Made by a program: the position numbers and the translations under genes. Positions 34,956-43,520 of a stretch of 64,000 bases of DNA are shown here, piece after piece (positions within the stretch are counted from its first letter, which is position 1; each line of letters begins with the position of its first letter). A model generated the notes under the pieces. The model worked only from the letters and a program-made list of their open reading frames with translations, ran no database searches and was not told where the DNA came from. The stretch is from Chloroflexota bacterium (GTDB taxonomy: Bacteria; Chloroflexota; Dehalococcoidia; Lucifugimonadales; Lucifugimonadaceae), in the NCBI GenBank assembly GCA_013204555.1, contig JABMNO010000041.1, forward strand, positions 1-64,000, written 5' to 3'.

Positions 34956-36046
34956 GGAGCCAACTCTGGGGCAATTGGCTTTGACTCGCCCGTCAAACCG
35001 GCCGGACCGCTCTCTGCGCGTTTCAACAGGGATCTCAGGCTTGTGCCGTCCAGTACCAGCAAGACCGCGCCAAGAATTGATACCGGAACCAGAAGCGCTA
35101 TGTGAGCCGTCAGCACGTATGTTGCGGCTTCTGCGTCCGCCACGCCCATGCCCACAAGAGCGGCAGCTCCGAAGAACTCGAACGGTCCTATCCCGCCTGA
35201 GACAGATGGCACTACGCCAGCCAGATTCGCAACCGCTGTAAATAGCAGTATCGCCCCCACAAATTCGGCAGTGGTATCAAACGAGTCCGCTATGTCGAAT
35301 CCAAGAGCGATCACCAACAACATTGCCGCCTCAAACAGCCAGACCGGCAACGACATGATGAGCACGTTCAGAAGCGCCTTTGGCGATCTGAGAACTGTGA
35401 TGCCTTCGATCAGCTTCTCCGAAAGCGAGAGCGCTTTCACGCGAATTCCTTCAGGCAGCGGAGTCAGAAACTTGCCGATCCAGAGCAGAACTGTCTTTTC
35501 CGAAACGAGAGATATCACCGCCATTACTGCGGTCACACCGATGAATGGAAGCACGGAAAGACTGATGAGAACTGGTGCACCACCTGGAACTGAGGCCGAC
35601 AGTTCATCAAGAAGACCTGACGTTGGGAGCGCGACCCACACAACGGCGATGAAGAACAGCAGCGTGACGACATCGGAGGCTCGCTCAACAGCAACGGTTC
35701 CAAAAGCGGCGGCAGGGCTTATTGGCTCCCGCAAGCTGGTGTAGTAAGACCGAACTATCTCGCCCAGCCGTATTGGGAGGATGTTGTTGGCCATGTAGCC
35801 AACCACCACAACCGGATAGAGACTGCGCCGGGGTTTGCCGATCAGTGGCCGAAGGATATAGCCCCATCGCCAAGAACGTGCCCAGACGGCAAGAAAATAG
35901 AAGACCAAAGAAGGGAGCACATACGCCAGGTTGGCGTTCCTGAGGACATCACCGATATCGTCTTTGGGCAGAAAAAGGTATGCAAACGCAGCCAGCAACG
36001 CGGCGCTGGCCGCAAGACCCAGCCAAAATGCTTTCTGTCCGACCAA
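34952..36046 (-). CDS. LPG synthase TM-domain/AglD-like membrane protein (UPF0104)
   Basis: A 364-residue integral membrane protein with about eight hydrophobic segments. The UPF0104/lysylphosphatidylglycerol-synthase-TM family marks are YVLPSLVFYFLAVWARSWRW, VVGYMANNILPIRLGEIVRSYY and GVVPSVSGGIGPFEFFG. Relatives act as flippase-like partners in lipid-linked sugar transfer (AglD in archaea) or lipid flipping in MprF. It lies between the Agl23-like gene and the FAD oxidoreductase, with 37-bp and overlapping junctions, which supports a glycan or lipid-carrier role. Confidence 0.9.
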   Translation of the reverse strand: MVGQKAFWLGLAASAALLAAFAYLFLPKDDIGDVLRNANLAYVLPSLVFYFLAVWARSWRWGYILRPLIGKPRRSLYPVVVVGYMANNILPIRLGEIVRSYYTSLREPISPAAAFGTVAVERASDVVTLLFFIAVVWVALPTSGLLDELSASVPGGAPVLISLSVLPFIGVTAVMAVISLVSEKTVLLWIGKFLTPLPEGIRVKALSLSEKLIEGITVLRSPKALLNVLIMSLPVWLFEAAMLLVIALGFDIADSFDTTAEFVGAILLFTAVANLAGVVPSVSGGIGPFEFFGAAALVGMGVADAEAATYVLTAHIALLVPVSILGAVLLVLDGTSLRSLLKRAESGPAGLTGESKPIAPELAP

Positions 36047-36083
36047 ACAACTAGTCCAGTCCCCGGCCTTTGCCGGATTGGAT

Positions 36084-38489
36084 CTACTCCGGCACGTTCA
36101 ACGGAATGTCGTCGCGGAAATAGACAAAAGAGTCCACACCACCAATTGGTGTGGCAAGTTCGCGAAAGAAGAAAAAGTCGATAGCTCCATCCCACCGACT
36201 TCGATCTATAACAGTGCTAAAAAATTCATTAGCGGTGACTTTTCTGTAGTCCTCAGGAAACCACTGGCGAAAAGAAAATCGTCTGCCTTCGGTGAAGCTC
36301 GGGTCGTCAAGAGCGTCTCTGACCACGCTGGCATTGCGCGCGTTCACGACCACGATTGAACTATCCGGAACTGCCTCAAGCTTTCCAGAGGTGTCGTACG
36401 ACGGGTAAGCCGCATTTGTGTAGTCGCGCAGATACCAGGCCCACGGCCAGGTGAATCCATCTGATCCATCAACGGTGAGGCTGATGGCATAGTCTTCACC
36501 AGTCAATGCTCCTGCCGTCTCAATTTCTCGGGCCAACCTGTGTACATCTGGAGATGTCTGGGTATAGATCAGCATTTCGTTAGGGACGTCGCTATTCACG
36601 TAAGTGGCTATCCACCCAGCTCTCACGGTTAGACCAAACATCAAGGCGACCACCACAGTCAGACTGATCGTCCACGCCGGGGCGCGTCCTATCCTCTTGG
36701 TGAGATTCCACATTCCGAATAGCGAGAAGCCAATGATCGCCAGCAGCGCCCAGAGTTCGATGAGGTCTATTGCGCCCTTGCCACCGGTTTCAAAAAATAT
36801 GGCGCGCCACGCCACAACAAGGAATATCGGAACACCGCCGTACAACAGCCAGCCGCCATTGCCGAGGGCTTTGCGCCATTCGATACTCGTGAACACATCG
36901 CCAAGAGCTTTGCCGGCCAGCAAGATCAGCGGCAGTGCGATGTTGACGGTCAGCCACGGCATTTTCTCGCCCGCAAGCGTATATGCGACAAAGGTTCCAG
37001 CAGCCCAGAATGCGAGGAATCGGGTGAACTTCTGTTCTGAAGTTTCGGCCATAGAAAGAGGTATTAGCGTGAATACTATTGGCACTCCGGCAAAGAGCAA
37101 GCCGCCAAGACCCGTAGAACCTGCCAACGTTGCTGCAAGAGCGACGGCCGCGAGAAATATTGGAATCAACATCCAGAAATAATGCTGAATCCCACGGAGC
37201 GAATAGAAAATCCCAGCGACTATCGCAATAGTCCACGGTAAAAAGTCATATACCGAAACTACGATGAAATAGTAAAACCAGGGCTGGCTGCCTCTACGGA
37301 CTTCCTGTTGCCCCACCCAGTATCCGAGCGATTGCCAGACACCGGAGCTGATGCCAATTAAATTGGTGCCCAGCGTGGTGAATAACAGGAACGTGATCAG
37401 CCAGAACACCGCCATAACCACAAGGCCGATTTTGAGATTCCATTTCAACATCACAGCCATAGAGATTGCTAACAACACAAGGGTAAGAACGATCGCGACG
37501 ATCACTCCCACGCCGTCAGCCTCACCAGTCGCAAGACCCGGCGTCCCCTCTTTGGCCGCTAGCGTTATTCCCAACGAATCCTGAAATATCCCGCTAAATG
37601 CGCCAAGCATAGGCAGCGTCATTGCACCAAACGCTATTACAAGGACGCCGGCAGACCCAAACTCGTCAAGGCCGCGTTGACCCCATATCCACTCGCCAAT
37701 TTCTTTCCAGGACAACGCGAGAAGGCCCAGTCCAATCAGCGCCACCACAATGAACTGCGACTCTTTTGTAGCGAATCCCAGGGCCATTAGAACCGCCGCT
37801 GCATACAACCACTTGGTCTGCTTCTCGTCCATGTAGCGCCAGACGACGCCGACGAGGGCGAGCGTCCACACCGCCATGAAAATATCGTTGCGTGCGAACC
37901 GGCTGAAGTAGAGAAGTGTGGGTGAGAAGGCGAGCATTCCAGCGACAAGAAGTGCGCCAACGTTTCCAAGACGAGGACGCAGAAGCAACGGAACAAAGAT
38001 CAGGATTGAGCCGAAGAGAGCCTCAACCAATCTGAGAGTGAAGTCACTGGAGCCAAAGAGAAAGAATGACGCCGCTGTTGAATGGAAAAGGAACGGGCCG
38101 TGCATGAGAGGGTTGTGGACATATCCATCGCCGTTGGCGAAGTTATGTGAAAACAGTCCGTGAAGGCTCTCGTCGTGATGCACGGCGCGACTGCCCAAAT
38201 CGTACAGGCGCATGAGCAGCGCAACGGCGAATAGGGACGCATACGCGGTGAACTCCCAGCGAAACGGGAACTCCGGCATCCACCCTCGGCCACGTGAACG
38301 CGATTCCTCGATAATTTCTGTGTCAGAACTCAGGTACGGCTGGAAGGCATCCCGTCTCGGCACAGACTGGAGCGCCGATAGAGGAGCGATTGCGCCAGAT
38401 GGCCCGCCAACCCACGTACCGTTTTCCCATCGCCCTGATTCGCCTTGAGACTGGGCAATTCGAGCGTCGAAACCTGCGGTTGGAGCCAC
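36084..38489 (-). CDS. TIGR03663/Agl23-like multi-pass membrane protein
   Basis: An 801-residue protein with an 80-residue soluble leader and more than ten membrane segments. LMRLYDLGSRAVHHDESLHG, with Asp-Glu after the first membrane segment, and YVHNPLMHGPFLFHSTA mark the TIGR03663 family of GT-C-fold proteins (Agl23-type, linked to flippase activity and protein glycosylation in archaea). A long extracytoplasmic C-terminal domain carries FTWPWAWYLRDY. It probably uses a polyprenyl-linked sugar. It is adjacent to the Chlor_Arch_YYY protein, a pairing known from Chloroflexi and Archaea. Confidence 0.88.
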   Translation of the reverse strand: MAPTAGFDARIAQSQGESGRWENGTWVGGPSGAIAPLSALQSVPRRDAFQPYLSSDTEIIEESRSRGRGWMPEFPFRWEFTAYASLFAVALLMRLYDLGSRAVHHDESLHGLFSHNFANGDGYVHNPLMHGPFLFHSTAASFFLFGSSDFTLRLVEALFGSILIFVPLLLRPRLGNVGALLVAGMLAFSPTLLYFSRFARNDIFMAVWTLALVGVVWRYMDEKQTKWLYAAAVLMALGFATKESQFIVVALIGLGLLALSWKEIGEWIWGQRGLDEFGSAGVLVIAFGAMTLPMLGAFSGIFQDSLGITLAAKEGTPGLATGEADGVGVIVAIVLTLVLLAISMAVMLKWNLKIGLVVMAVFWLITFLLFTTLGTNLIGISSGVWQSLGYWVGQQEVRRGSQPWFYYFIVVSVYDFLPWTIAIVAGIFYSLRGIQHYFWMLIPIFLAAVALAATLAGSTGLGGLLFAGVPIVFTLIPLSMAETSEQKFTRFLAFWAAGTFVAYTLAGEKMPWLTVNIALPLILLAGKALGDVFTSIEWRKALGNGGWLLYGGVPIFLVVAWRAIFFETGGKGAIDLIELWALLAIIGFSLFGMWNLTKRIGRAPAWTISLTVVVALMFGLTVRAGWIATYVNSDVPNEMLIYTQTSPDVHRLAREIETAGALTGEDYAISLTVDGSDGFTWPWAWYLRDYTNAAYPSYDTSGKLEAVPDSSIVVVNARNASVVRDALDDPSFTEGRRFSFRQWFPEDYRKVTANEFFSTVIDRSRWDGAIDFFFFRELATPIGGVDSFVYFRDDIPLNVPE

Positions 38490-38544
38490 AGTTGAAGACT
38501 GATCGGCTTCGTAATCATCCGATCTGTTGAACGTAGTCAGGTCA

Positions 38545-40962
38545 TTACTCCCGTGCCCCGAATATCCTAAAAATCATTGTTGAGTCGAACTCAAAAACTC
38601 GTTCGCCCAGCTCATCGAACTTTTCGAAATTGGCCGGACCGTATTCGCCGCGTTCTCTGGCTCCCAAATAAACGTACTCAATATCGTACCTATCCAGCAG
38701 CGCCTTCGCGTTCGTCACGTCATCAGTCTTGTAGAGAGTTTCGATATCCGCCGCCCTGCCCTCGAATGGCTCCCTGGTGCCACGCCACTGGTGCTCATGA
38801 CCTTCCCAGCCCAGCACCGTTGCCCGGCCGGTTGCTGATGAGATTCTTCCAAATTCGGAATACGAACCTCCAACGGCTTCAACCAGCCTGTCATCCACCC
38901 CGGTGTTCTCGCTGATCCACTTGATTGCTTCTCGTTCCGGCTGGCTGCTGGCGTTGATAAAGCTCAATCCATCCAACGTTGGCTCAGCAGAAAAACCGTT
39001 GGATTTGCTAAATGCAGCGGCAACCGGATAGTACATAGCCACTACGATTAGTACGGCGGCTACTCCAGCAACGGATTTGCTTAGCACACGCGCAGACCAT
39101 TTCCAGGTCGACTGTCGGCTGGTCCAGTAGTGCGCTCCATAAGCACCCGCCACCGCCATGAATATCCATATCTGGTAGTAGGCCTTGAACACAGTATTCA
39201 TACGCGTGTTGAAGAGGTCGCGTACGAAAATCAACTCCACGCCGTACATCATGTAGACGGAAAGCCCCACCAGGACAATGGCGAATAGCTGACCGTCAGA
39301 AGCGCCCCTTCTGGCTCGCCACAGAATTACAAACATGGCTGCGGTAGACGCGAGCGCTAGCGGGAGAACATCGATGAAGCGCTGTGGGATATCGCGAAAT
39401 AACGAGTCATCATTGACGATCAAGTAAACAACGGCCCAGACGACGAATGGCGCCGTGATCAACGCCGCAATAATCCAACTCGCCGTCGCTGAAAGCCCGT
39501 CTGCGTTGGGCGCGCCACCGGTGCCTCGGAAACTTGGACGCAATGGATCAATGATCCAGGTTGCGACCGCTACAACAGGCCGCCGCGCCGTGGCGACAAA
39601 CATTGGCGCCACCAGTAACAGTGGCAATGCCCACACCGTAAAGAAATGCACGTATCTGGTTGAGTGAACCACAGCTCCAATCGGTGCTCCCGGCGAGACC
39701 TGACTGCTGAACGATCCCAGATAGAACGGCGAGTACAGCGCTATAGCTGCAATCCCAACCAGAAGAGATGGTGGAACTGCAGCGATAATCGCCCGCGCCA
39801 GATTGCCCTGATTCGATCGCCAGGCCCGAATCGTGACAACTATGAATAGCAGTGATCCAAGAGTCGCAATATCCCATGCGTTGATGAAGCCAAGCGCCCC
39901 AATGACGATGGCTAGCAACAACACTCGCAGCTTGTTTCCCGCCATCCAACCCAGGGTGAATTGGTCGCGTGAAAGCAGCATTTGAAACAAGAATGCGAGA
40001 GCGAGTAGCACGAATGGAATCGACATCAAGTGCGGATGCAAATCGCCAAGCAACAGGCTGAAGAACGGGAACTCCTGGATAGTGAAGTCGAGCTGATCAC
40101 CGGAATCACCGTAAGAATTGATGACGCGAGACGCGTGCCACCACCACCAGAAATCTGTAGGCCGCCAATTGTTGCCATTCTGGGCTGGTTCCACCCGGTC
40201 GATATCTACCCAGTCGTAGACCTTTTCAGTGCCAACTCCGGTTAGCGAGCCAATTTCCCAGACGCCAATTGAGTTGGCGGCAACCAGTAGCAGCACGGAT
40301 GCCAGGACACCAACGCCAATCGCCCTCGCCTGCCGTGCGCGGTCAGACCGGACCATGTTGTAGGTAAGGCTGAACACCGCGCCTGCAGAGAGTGCTGCAA
40401 TCAACGCTATCGACAGATTAAATGAAATGAACGTTGGGACGCTGGCCATCTGAGTGAGTCCGCCCAGCATCCAGTAGCCAAAGTAGTAGTAGGCAACAGA
40501 TGATCCTGCCAGCCAAGGGTCTTGCGGCGGCGCATTAGTGGCGTTGGTGCTTGCATTGAGAAACAGGAAGTCCATTGGCTTCTCTGTCCCACTAATGCTT
40601 GGGTCGTATGAGCGATATGCGACCCATGCGAAGAAGAAGATAAGAAACAGGATCTCCACAGCGGCTATCGCTCGCCACTCGCCCTTCACGTATCTGAGAA
40701 CGATTGACCACCGACCAGCCATGTATCGCCAGCCGAATATCGCTGCGACGGCTGTTACTACCCAATATGTGGTGGCTGTACTCTCGATGATTGGCGCATA
40801 GCTGGTCAGCCAGACAACGAATGAGAACAGGACTAACCCCAGCGGCTTCGCGAGCCCCCAGCCGCGGTCCTTAAGCGACGGAAAGGCAGCGTAGGCGATA
40901 GGAAACGCGGCCAGTCCAATCACTTCGGAGACGATCAGCCAACGGATGGTTTCGCTCATCAA
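38545..40962 (-). CDS. Chlor_Arch_YYY (DUF2298) membrane protein
   Basis: An 805-residue integral membrane protein with about a dozen membrane segments. The family name comes from a YYY stretch, seen here as SVAYYYFGYWMLGG, preceded by PQDPWLAGS. INSYGDSGDQLDFTIQEFPFFSLLLGDLHPHLMSIPF is the conserved DLHPH core. This is a GT-C-type candidate, found mainly in Chloroflexi and Archaea. The last 130 residues (EREAIKWISENTG, YVYLGARERGEYG) form an extracytoplasmic domain. It is cotranscribed with the Agl23-like gene 55 bp downstream and follows ftsY by 26 bp. Confidence 0.9.
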   Translation of the reverse strand: MMSETIRWLIVSEVIGLAAFPIAYAAFPSLKDRGWGLAKPLGLVLFSFVVWLTSYAPIIESTATTYWVVTAVAAIFGWRYMAGRWSIVLRYVKGEWRAIAAVEILFLIFFFAWVAYRSYDPSISGTEKPMDFLFLNASTNATNAPPQDPWLAGSSVAYYYFGYWMLGGLTQMASVPTFISFNLSIALIAALSAGAVFSLTYNMVRSDRARQARAIGVGVLASVLLLVAANSIGVWEIGSLTGVGTEKVYDWVDIDRVEPAQNGNNWRPTDFWWWWHASRVINSYGDSGDQLDFTIQEFPFFSLLLGDLHPHLMSIPFVLLALAFLFQMLLSRDQFTLGWMAGNKLRVLLLAIVIGALGFINAWDIATLGSLLFIVVTIRAWRSNQGNLARAIIAAVPPSLLVGIAAIALYSPFYLGSFSSQVSPGAPIGAVVHSTRYVHFFTVWALPLLLVAPMFVATARRPVVAVATWIIDPLRPSFRGTGGAPNADGLSATASWIIAALITAPFVVWAVVYLIVNDDSLFRDIPQRFIDVLPLALASTAAMFVILWRARRGASDGQLFAIVLVGLSVYMMYGVELIFVRDLFNTRMNTVFKAYYQIWIFMAVAGAYGAHYWTSRQSTWKWSARVLSKSVAGVAAVLIVVAMYYPVAAAFSKSNGFSAEPTLDGLSFINASSQPEREAIKWISENTGVDDRLVEAVGGSYSEFGRISSATGRATVLGWEGHEHQWRGTREPFEGRAADIETLYKTDDVTNAKALLDRYDIEYVYLGARERGEYGPANFEKFDELGERVFEFDSTMIFRIFGARE

Positions 40963-40988
40963 CTTAGCTGTTCACCAGCCAACGCCAC

Positions 40989-41927
40989 CTATGACGCAGG
41001 CGCAGCGTCTGGAACAAGTGTCCGGGCGAACGCCTCAGGGTCAAAAGTTGAGATGTCGTCAAGTGATTCGCCCGTTCCGATGTACCAGACTGGCAGTTTC
41101 AGGTCCCCCGCAATCGCAAGAACAATGCCGCCCTTAGCAGTGCTATCGAGTTTCGTCAAAACAACTCCGTCGCAACGTACCGCCGACCCAAATGATTTGG
41201 CCTGTACCAGGCCGTTCTGTCCTGTCGTGGCATCCAGAATAAGAATCCCTCGTTGCTCGTAGTCCCCGCCCTCGCGCTCAACGATCCGGCCGACCTTCTC
41301 AAGCTCTGCCATCAGGTTGTGCGATGTTTGAAGCCGACCGGCGGTATCGATAAATAGTACGTCGACATTGCGTGAATGAGCCGCCTTGATCGCATCGAAA
41401 GCAACGGCGCCAGGATCCCCTCCGGCTTGATGCGCGATCACGTCGATCTCCAGTCGTTTCCCCCATGTCTGAAGCTGTTCAATGGCGCCAGCGCGGAATG
41501 TGTCCGCTGCGGCCAGAAGGACTGACTTGCCCTCAGACTTCGCCGCGTGGGCTAGTTTAGCGATGCTGGTTGTCTTTCCGGCGCCATTCACACCCGTCAC
41601 CAGATAGATAACTTTGGCATCACTCTCGACATCAGTCGAAGCGTCTGCTGAGTTCAGGGTCTCAATAATCTCCTCACGGAGAATCCCCCGTACCGCCTCA
41701 GGCTCGGACGTACCATCAGCTTTCACGCGTCTCCGTACTCGGTCGACGAGGTTCATGGTCGATTCCATACCAACGTCGCTGATGATGAGAGCCTCTTCGA
41801 GCTCATCCCAGAAATCATCATCGAGCGAGTCGCGGCCAAATATGCCGCTGAGAAGCCGGGAAAATGACGCGCCAGATTTTGCCGCTGTCTCAGCGGTCCG
41901 GTCACCCCGTTTTAGAAACTTGAACAG
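40989..41927 (-). CDS. ftsY: FtsY, signal recognition particle receptor (CTG start)
   Basis: A 312-residue SRP GTPase that docks ribosome-SRP complexes at the membrane. The NG domain shows G1 GVNGAGKTTSIAKLA, DTFRAGAIEQL, G3 DTAGRLQT, G4 TKLDSTAKGG and the closing GTGESLDDISTFDPEAF. No ATG yields a full N-domain: ATGs first occur at helix N2. Reading upstream in frame gives FKFLKRGDRT, typical of FtsY, then DDDFWDELEEALIISDVG. The codon at the start is CTG (41927), placed 7 nt after GGGAG, so a CTG start is likely. Lies 66 bp downstream of rnc, a common bacterial pairing. Confidence 0.93.
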   Translation of the reverse strand: MFKFLKRGDRTAETAAKSGASFSRLLSGIFGRDSLDDDFWDELEEALIISDVGMESTMNLVDRVRRRVKADGTSEPEAVRGILREEIIETLNSADASTDVESDAKVIYLVTGVNGAGKTTSIAKLAHAAKSEGKSVLLAAADTFRAGAIEQLQTWGKRLEIDVIAHQAGGDPGAVAFDAIKAAHSRNVDVLFIDTAGRLQTSHNLMAELEKVGRIVEREGGDYEQRGILILDATTGQNGLVQAKSFGSAVRCDGVVLTKLDSTAKGGIVLAIAGDLKLPVWYIGTGESLDDISTFDPEAFARTLVPDAAPAS

Positions 41928-41993
41928 TTGATTACTCCCTATTCAGATCTGCATTGCACCAACGCAACCAATTAAATTCCCTGTAGCGGCAAT

Positions 41994-42710
41994 TCATGAA
42001 TTGCCGCCGCTGAGCGCGTCCAACGCCATGCCCGCTGCCTGCCGCTCTGCATCGACTTTACGATGACCCTCTCCAACCGCCACGGCCTTACCCCCTATTA
42101 GAACTTCCATCCGCCATAGCTTGCTCTGTTCGGGGCCGGTTTGCTCAATCACTTCATACTCTGGCAGAGCCTTTCCTCTTGCCTGAAGATACTCTTGAAG
42201 TAGCGATTTTGGATCTTTGCCTGCGCCGGGCTCCATCGCCGCCGATATCTCATCGGAAAGCACCCGCAACACGAACTCCTTCGCTGTGGGTTCGCCAGCG
42301 TCAAGCGCCACTGCTCCCACAAGAGCTTCAAACGCACCTGCCAGGTTGGACGTCCGGTCACTTCCTCCTGCACGTCGCTCGCCATTACCAAGGATTAGAT
42401 GATCGCCAATCCCAAGTCTCCTGGCCGCCACCGCAAGAGTCTCACCGCGGACGGCATGCGACCTCCGAACGGTGAGTTCACCCTCACGTGTATCTGGCAT
42501 CTTCTCAAACAGATACTCCGCCACGAAGAAGCCGACCAGCGCGTCTCCAAGGAACTCAAGGCGCTCGTTTGAGTCGAGCGGGCTACTGCCGTTCTCGTTT
42601 GGGTAGGAGGCGTGGGTCAGTGCCAGACGCAGAAGATCGAGATCACTAAAGCTGACCCCGATCTTCCGAGCGAACTTACTCAGGCCCTGTATTTGGGCTT
42701 CCTCGTTCAA
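41994..42710 (-). CDS. rnc: Ribonuclease III
   Basis: A 238-residue double-strand-specific RNase. The catalytic signature SNERLEFLGDALVG (E and D ligands of Mg) is at about residues 44-57, and SNLAGAFEALVGAVALDAG near residue 125 holds the second acidic pair. A C-terminal dsRNA-binding domain follows (DPKSLLQEYLQARG... to VDAERQAAGMALDAL). It processes rRNA and other structured RNAs. The second selenoprotein gene lies 35 bp upstream and ftsY follows, suggesting one transcript. Confidence 0.97.
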   Translation of the reverse strand: MNEEAQIQGLSKFARKIGVSFSDLDLLRLALTHASYPNENGSSPLDSNERLEFLGDALVGFFVAEYLFEKMPDTREGELTVRRSHAVRGETLAVAARRLGIGDHLILGNGERRAGGSDRTSNLAGAFEALVGAVALDAGEPTAKEFVLRVLSDEISAAMEPGAGKDPKSLLQEYLQARGKALPEYEVIEQTGPEQSKLWRMEVLIGGKAVAVGEGHRKVDAERQAAGMALDALSGGNS

Positions 42711-42745
42711 AATCGCCAGACCCTCACCAGACGCTTAAATGAGGG

Positions 42746-43369
42746 CTAATCGAAGACACCTCTCGGCCACGGCGGCTGAGGTCGCTTGAGCTCTCCAAAT
42801 TGTATATTGGCAGCAGCGAGGCTTGAGATCGCATTCCACGCTTCCAATGCCTGATCGTCAGGGGGGACGTACATCTTAAGGAAAGCAGGCTTGGCGCCCT
42901 CAAACACGTAGCTTGGCGTTCCGAATATCTCCTGCTCCGCCGCCTGTTCATGCTCACGAGCAACAGTTGCGATGGCCTCTGGATCATTGATCTTCGCCTC
43001 AAAGTCATCGCGATCAATGCCTACCGATTCGGCAACATCCAGAACGACACTCATGATACGGATATCCGCCTTGTCTTCGTGACGCGCTTTGAGGAGCGCC
43101 AACGTGAACTTCCAACTGATATCTGAGCCGTACGCTCTCGATCCGACACCGGCGCGCAGCGCGAGAAGGCCCCTCGGCTCATACTCTGGCCCTTGCTCCC
43201 ACGCCTTCCACTCTGGTCCCTCTTTAGAGTTCTGCTGTTCCAGGGAGAACGACCGCCACTCGACGTTTAATTCAGGGAGTTCAGCCTTAACTTTGTCCAG
43301 CCACACGGCTGTCTGGTTGACCCACGGTCAGGTGAAATCCATCCAGATTTCGGCTTTGGTCTGGCTCAA
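42746..43369 (-). CDS. Selenocysteine-containing DsbA-family protein (UPWV)
   Basis: A 207-residue DsbA-like thioredoxin-fold protein if TGA at 43328-43330 is selenocysteine. From TTG 43369, which sits 7 nt after GGAG, the frame gives MSQTKAEIWMDFT-U-PWVNQTAVWL; DsbA relatives have CPWC or CPWV at this point, so U14 takes the catalytic position and no second Cys follows. The helical insert (GPEYEPRGLLALRAGVGSRAYG) and the cis-Pro loop EIFGTPSYVFEG near residue 162 complete the fold. A hairpin with GTGT loop lies at SECIS distance after the TGA. It would act as a one-selenol enzyme (reductase or glutathione-type partner). It starts the run with rnc and ftsY. A conventional start at GTG 43306 would remove the active site. 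Confidence 0.88.
43298..43330 (-). promoter_or_regulatory. candidate bacterial SECIS element and Sec codon (UPWV gene)
   Basis: TGA at 43330-43328, then a perfect 5-bp hairpin: CAGCC (43311-43307), loop GTGT (43306-43303), GGCTG (43302-43298). The loop starts 22 nt after the TGA and contains GU, the feature recognised by SelB in known bacterial SECIS elements. A further GTC/GAC pairing lies below an internal loop. Confidence 0.65.
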
Positions 43370-43520
43370 TGCGTTTCTCCGTTCTGGTCTCAGCCCTGGC
43401 GGACTCGTTTTCATGGGTCTCTGGGAAAATCGATATTCCGTGCCCCCGAAGTCTACTAGTTACTGAGTTTCGCCATTGGAGCGGGCTGTATCACCCGGCT
43501 CCACCGCTACAATCGACTCA

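Noticed and set aside
35148..35744. A 198-codon plus-strand open frame
   Set aside because: Antisense to the AglD-like membrane protein; polar, repetitive Ser/Thr/Arg shadow of membrane helices.
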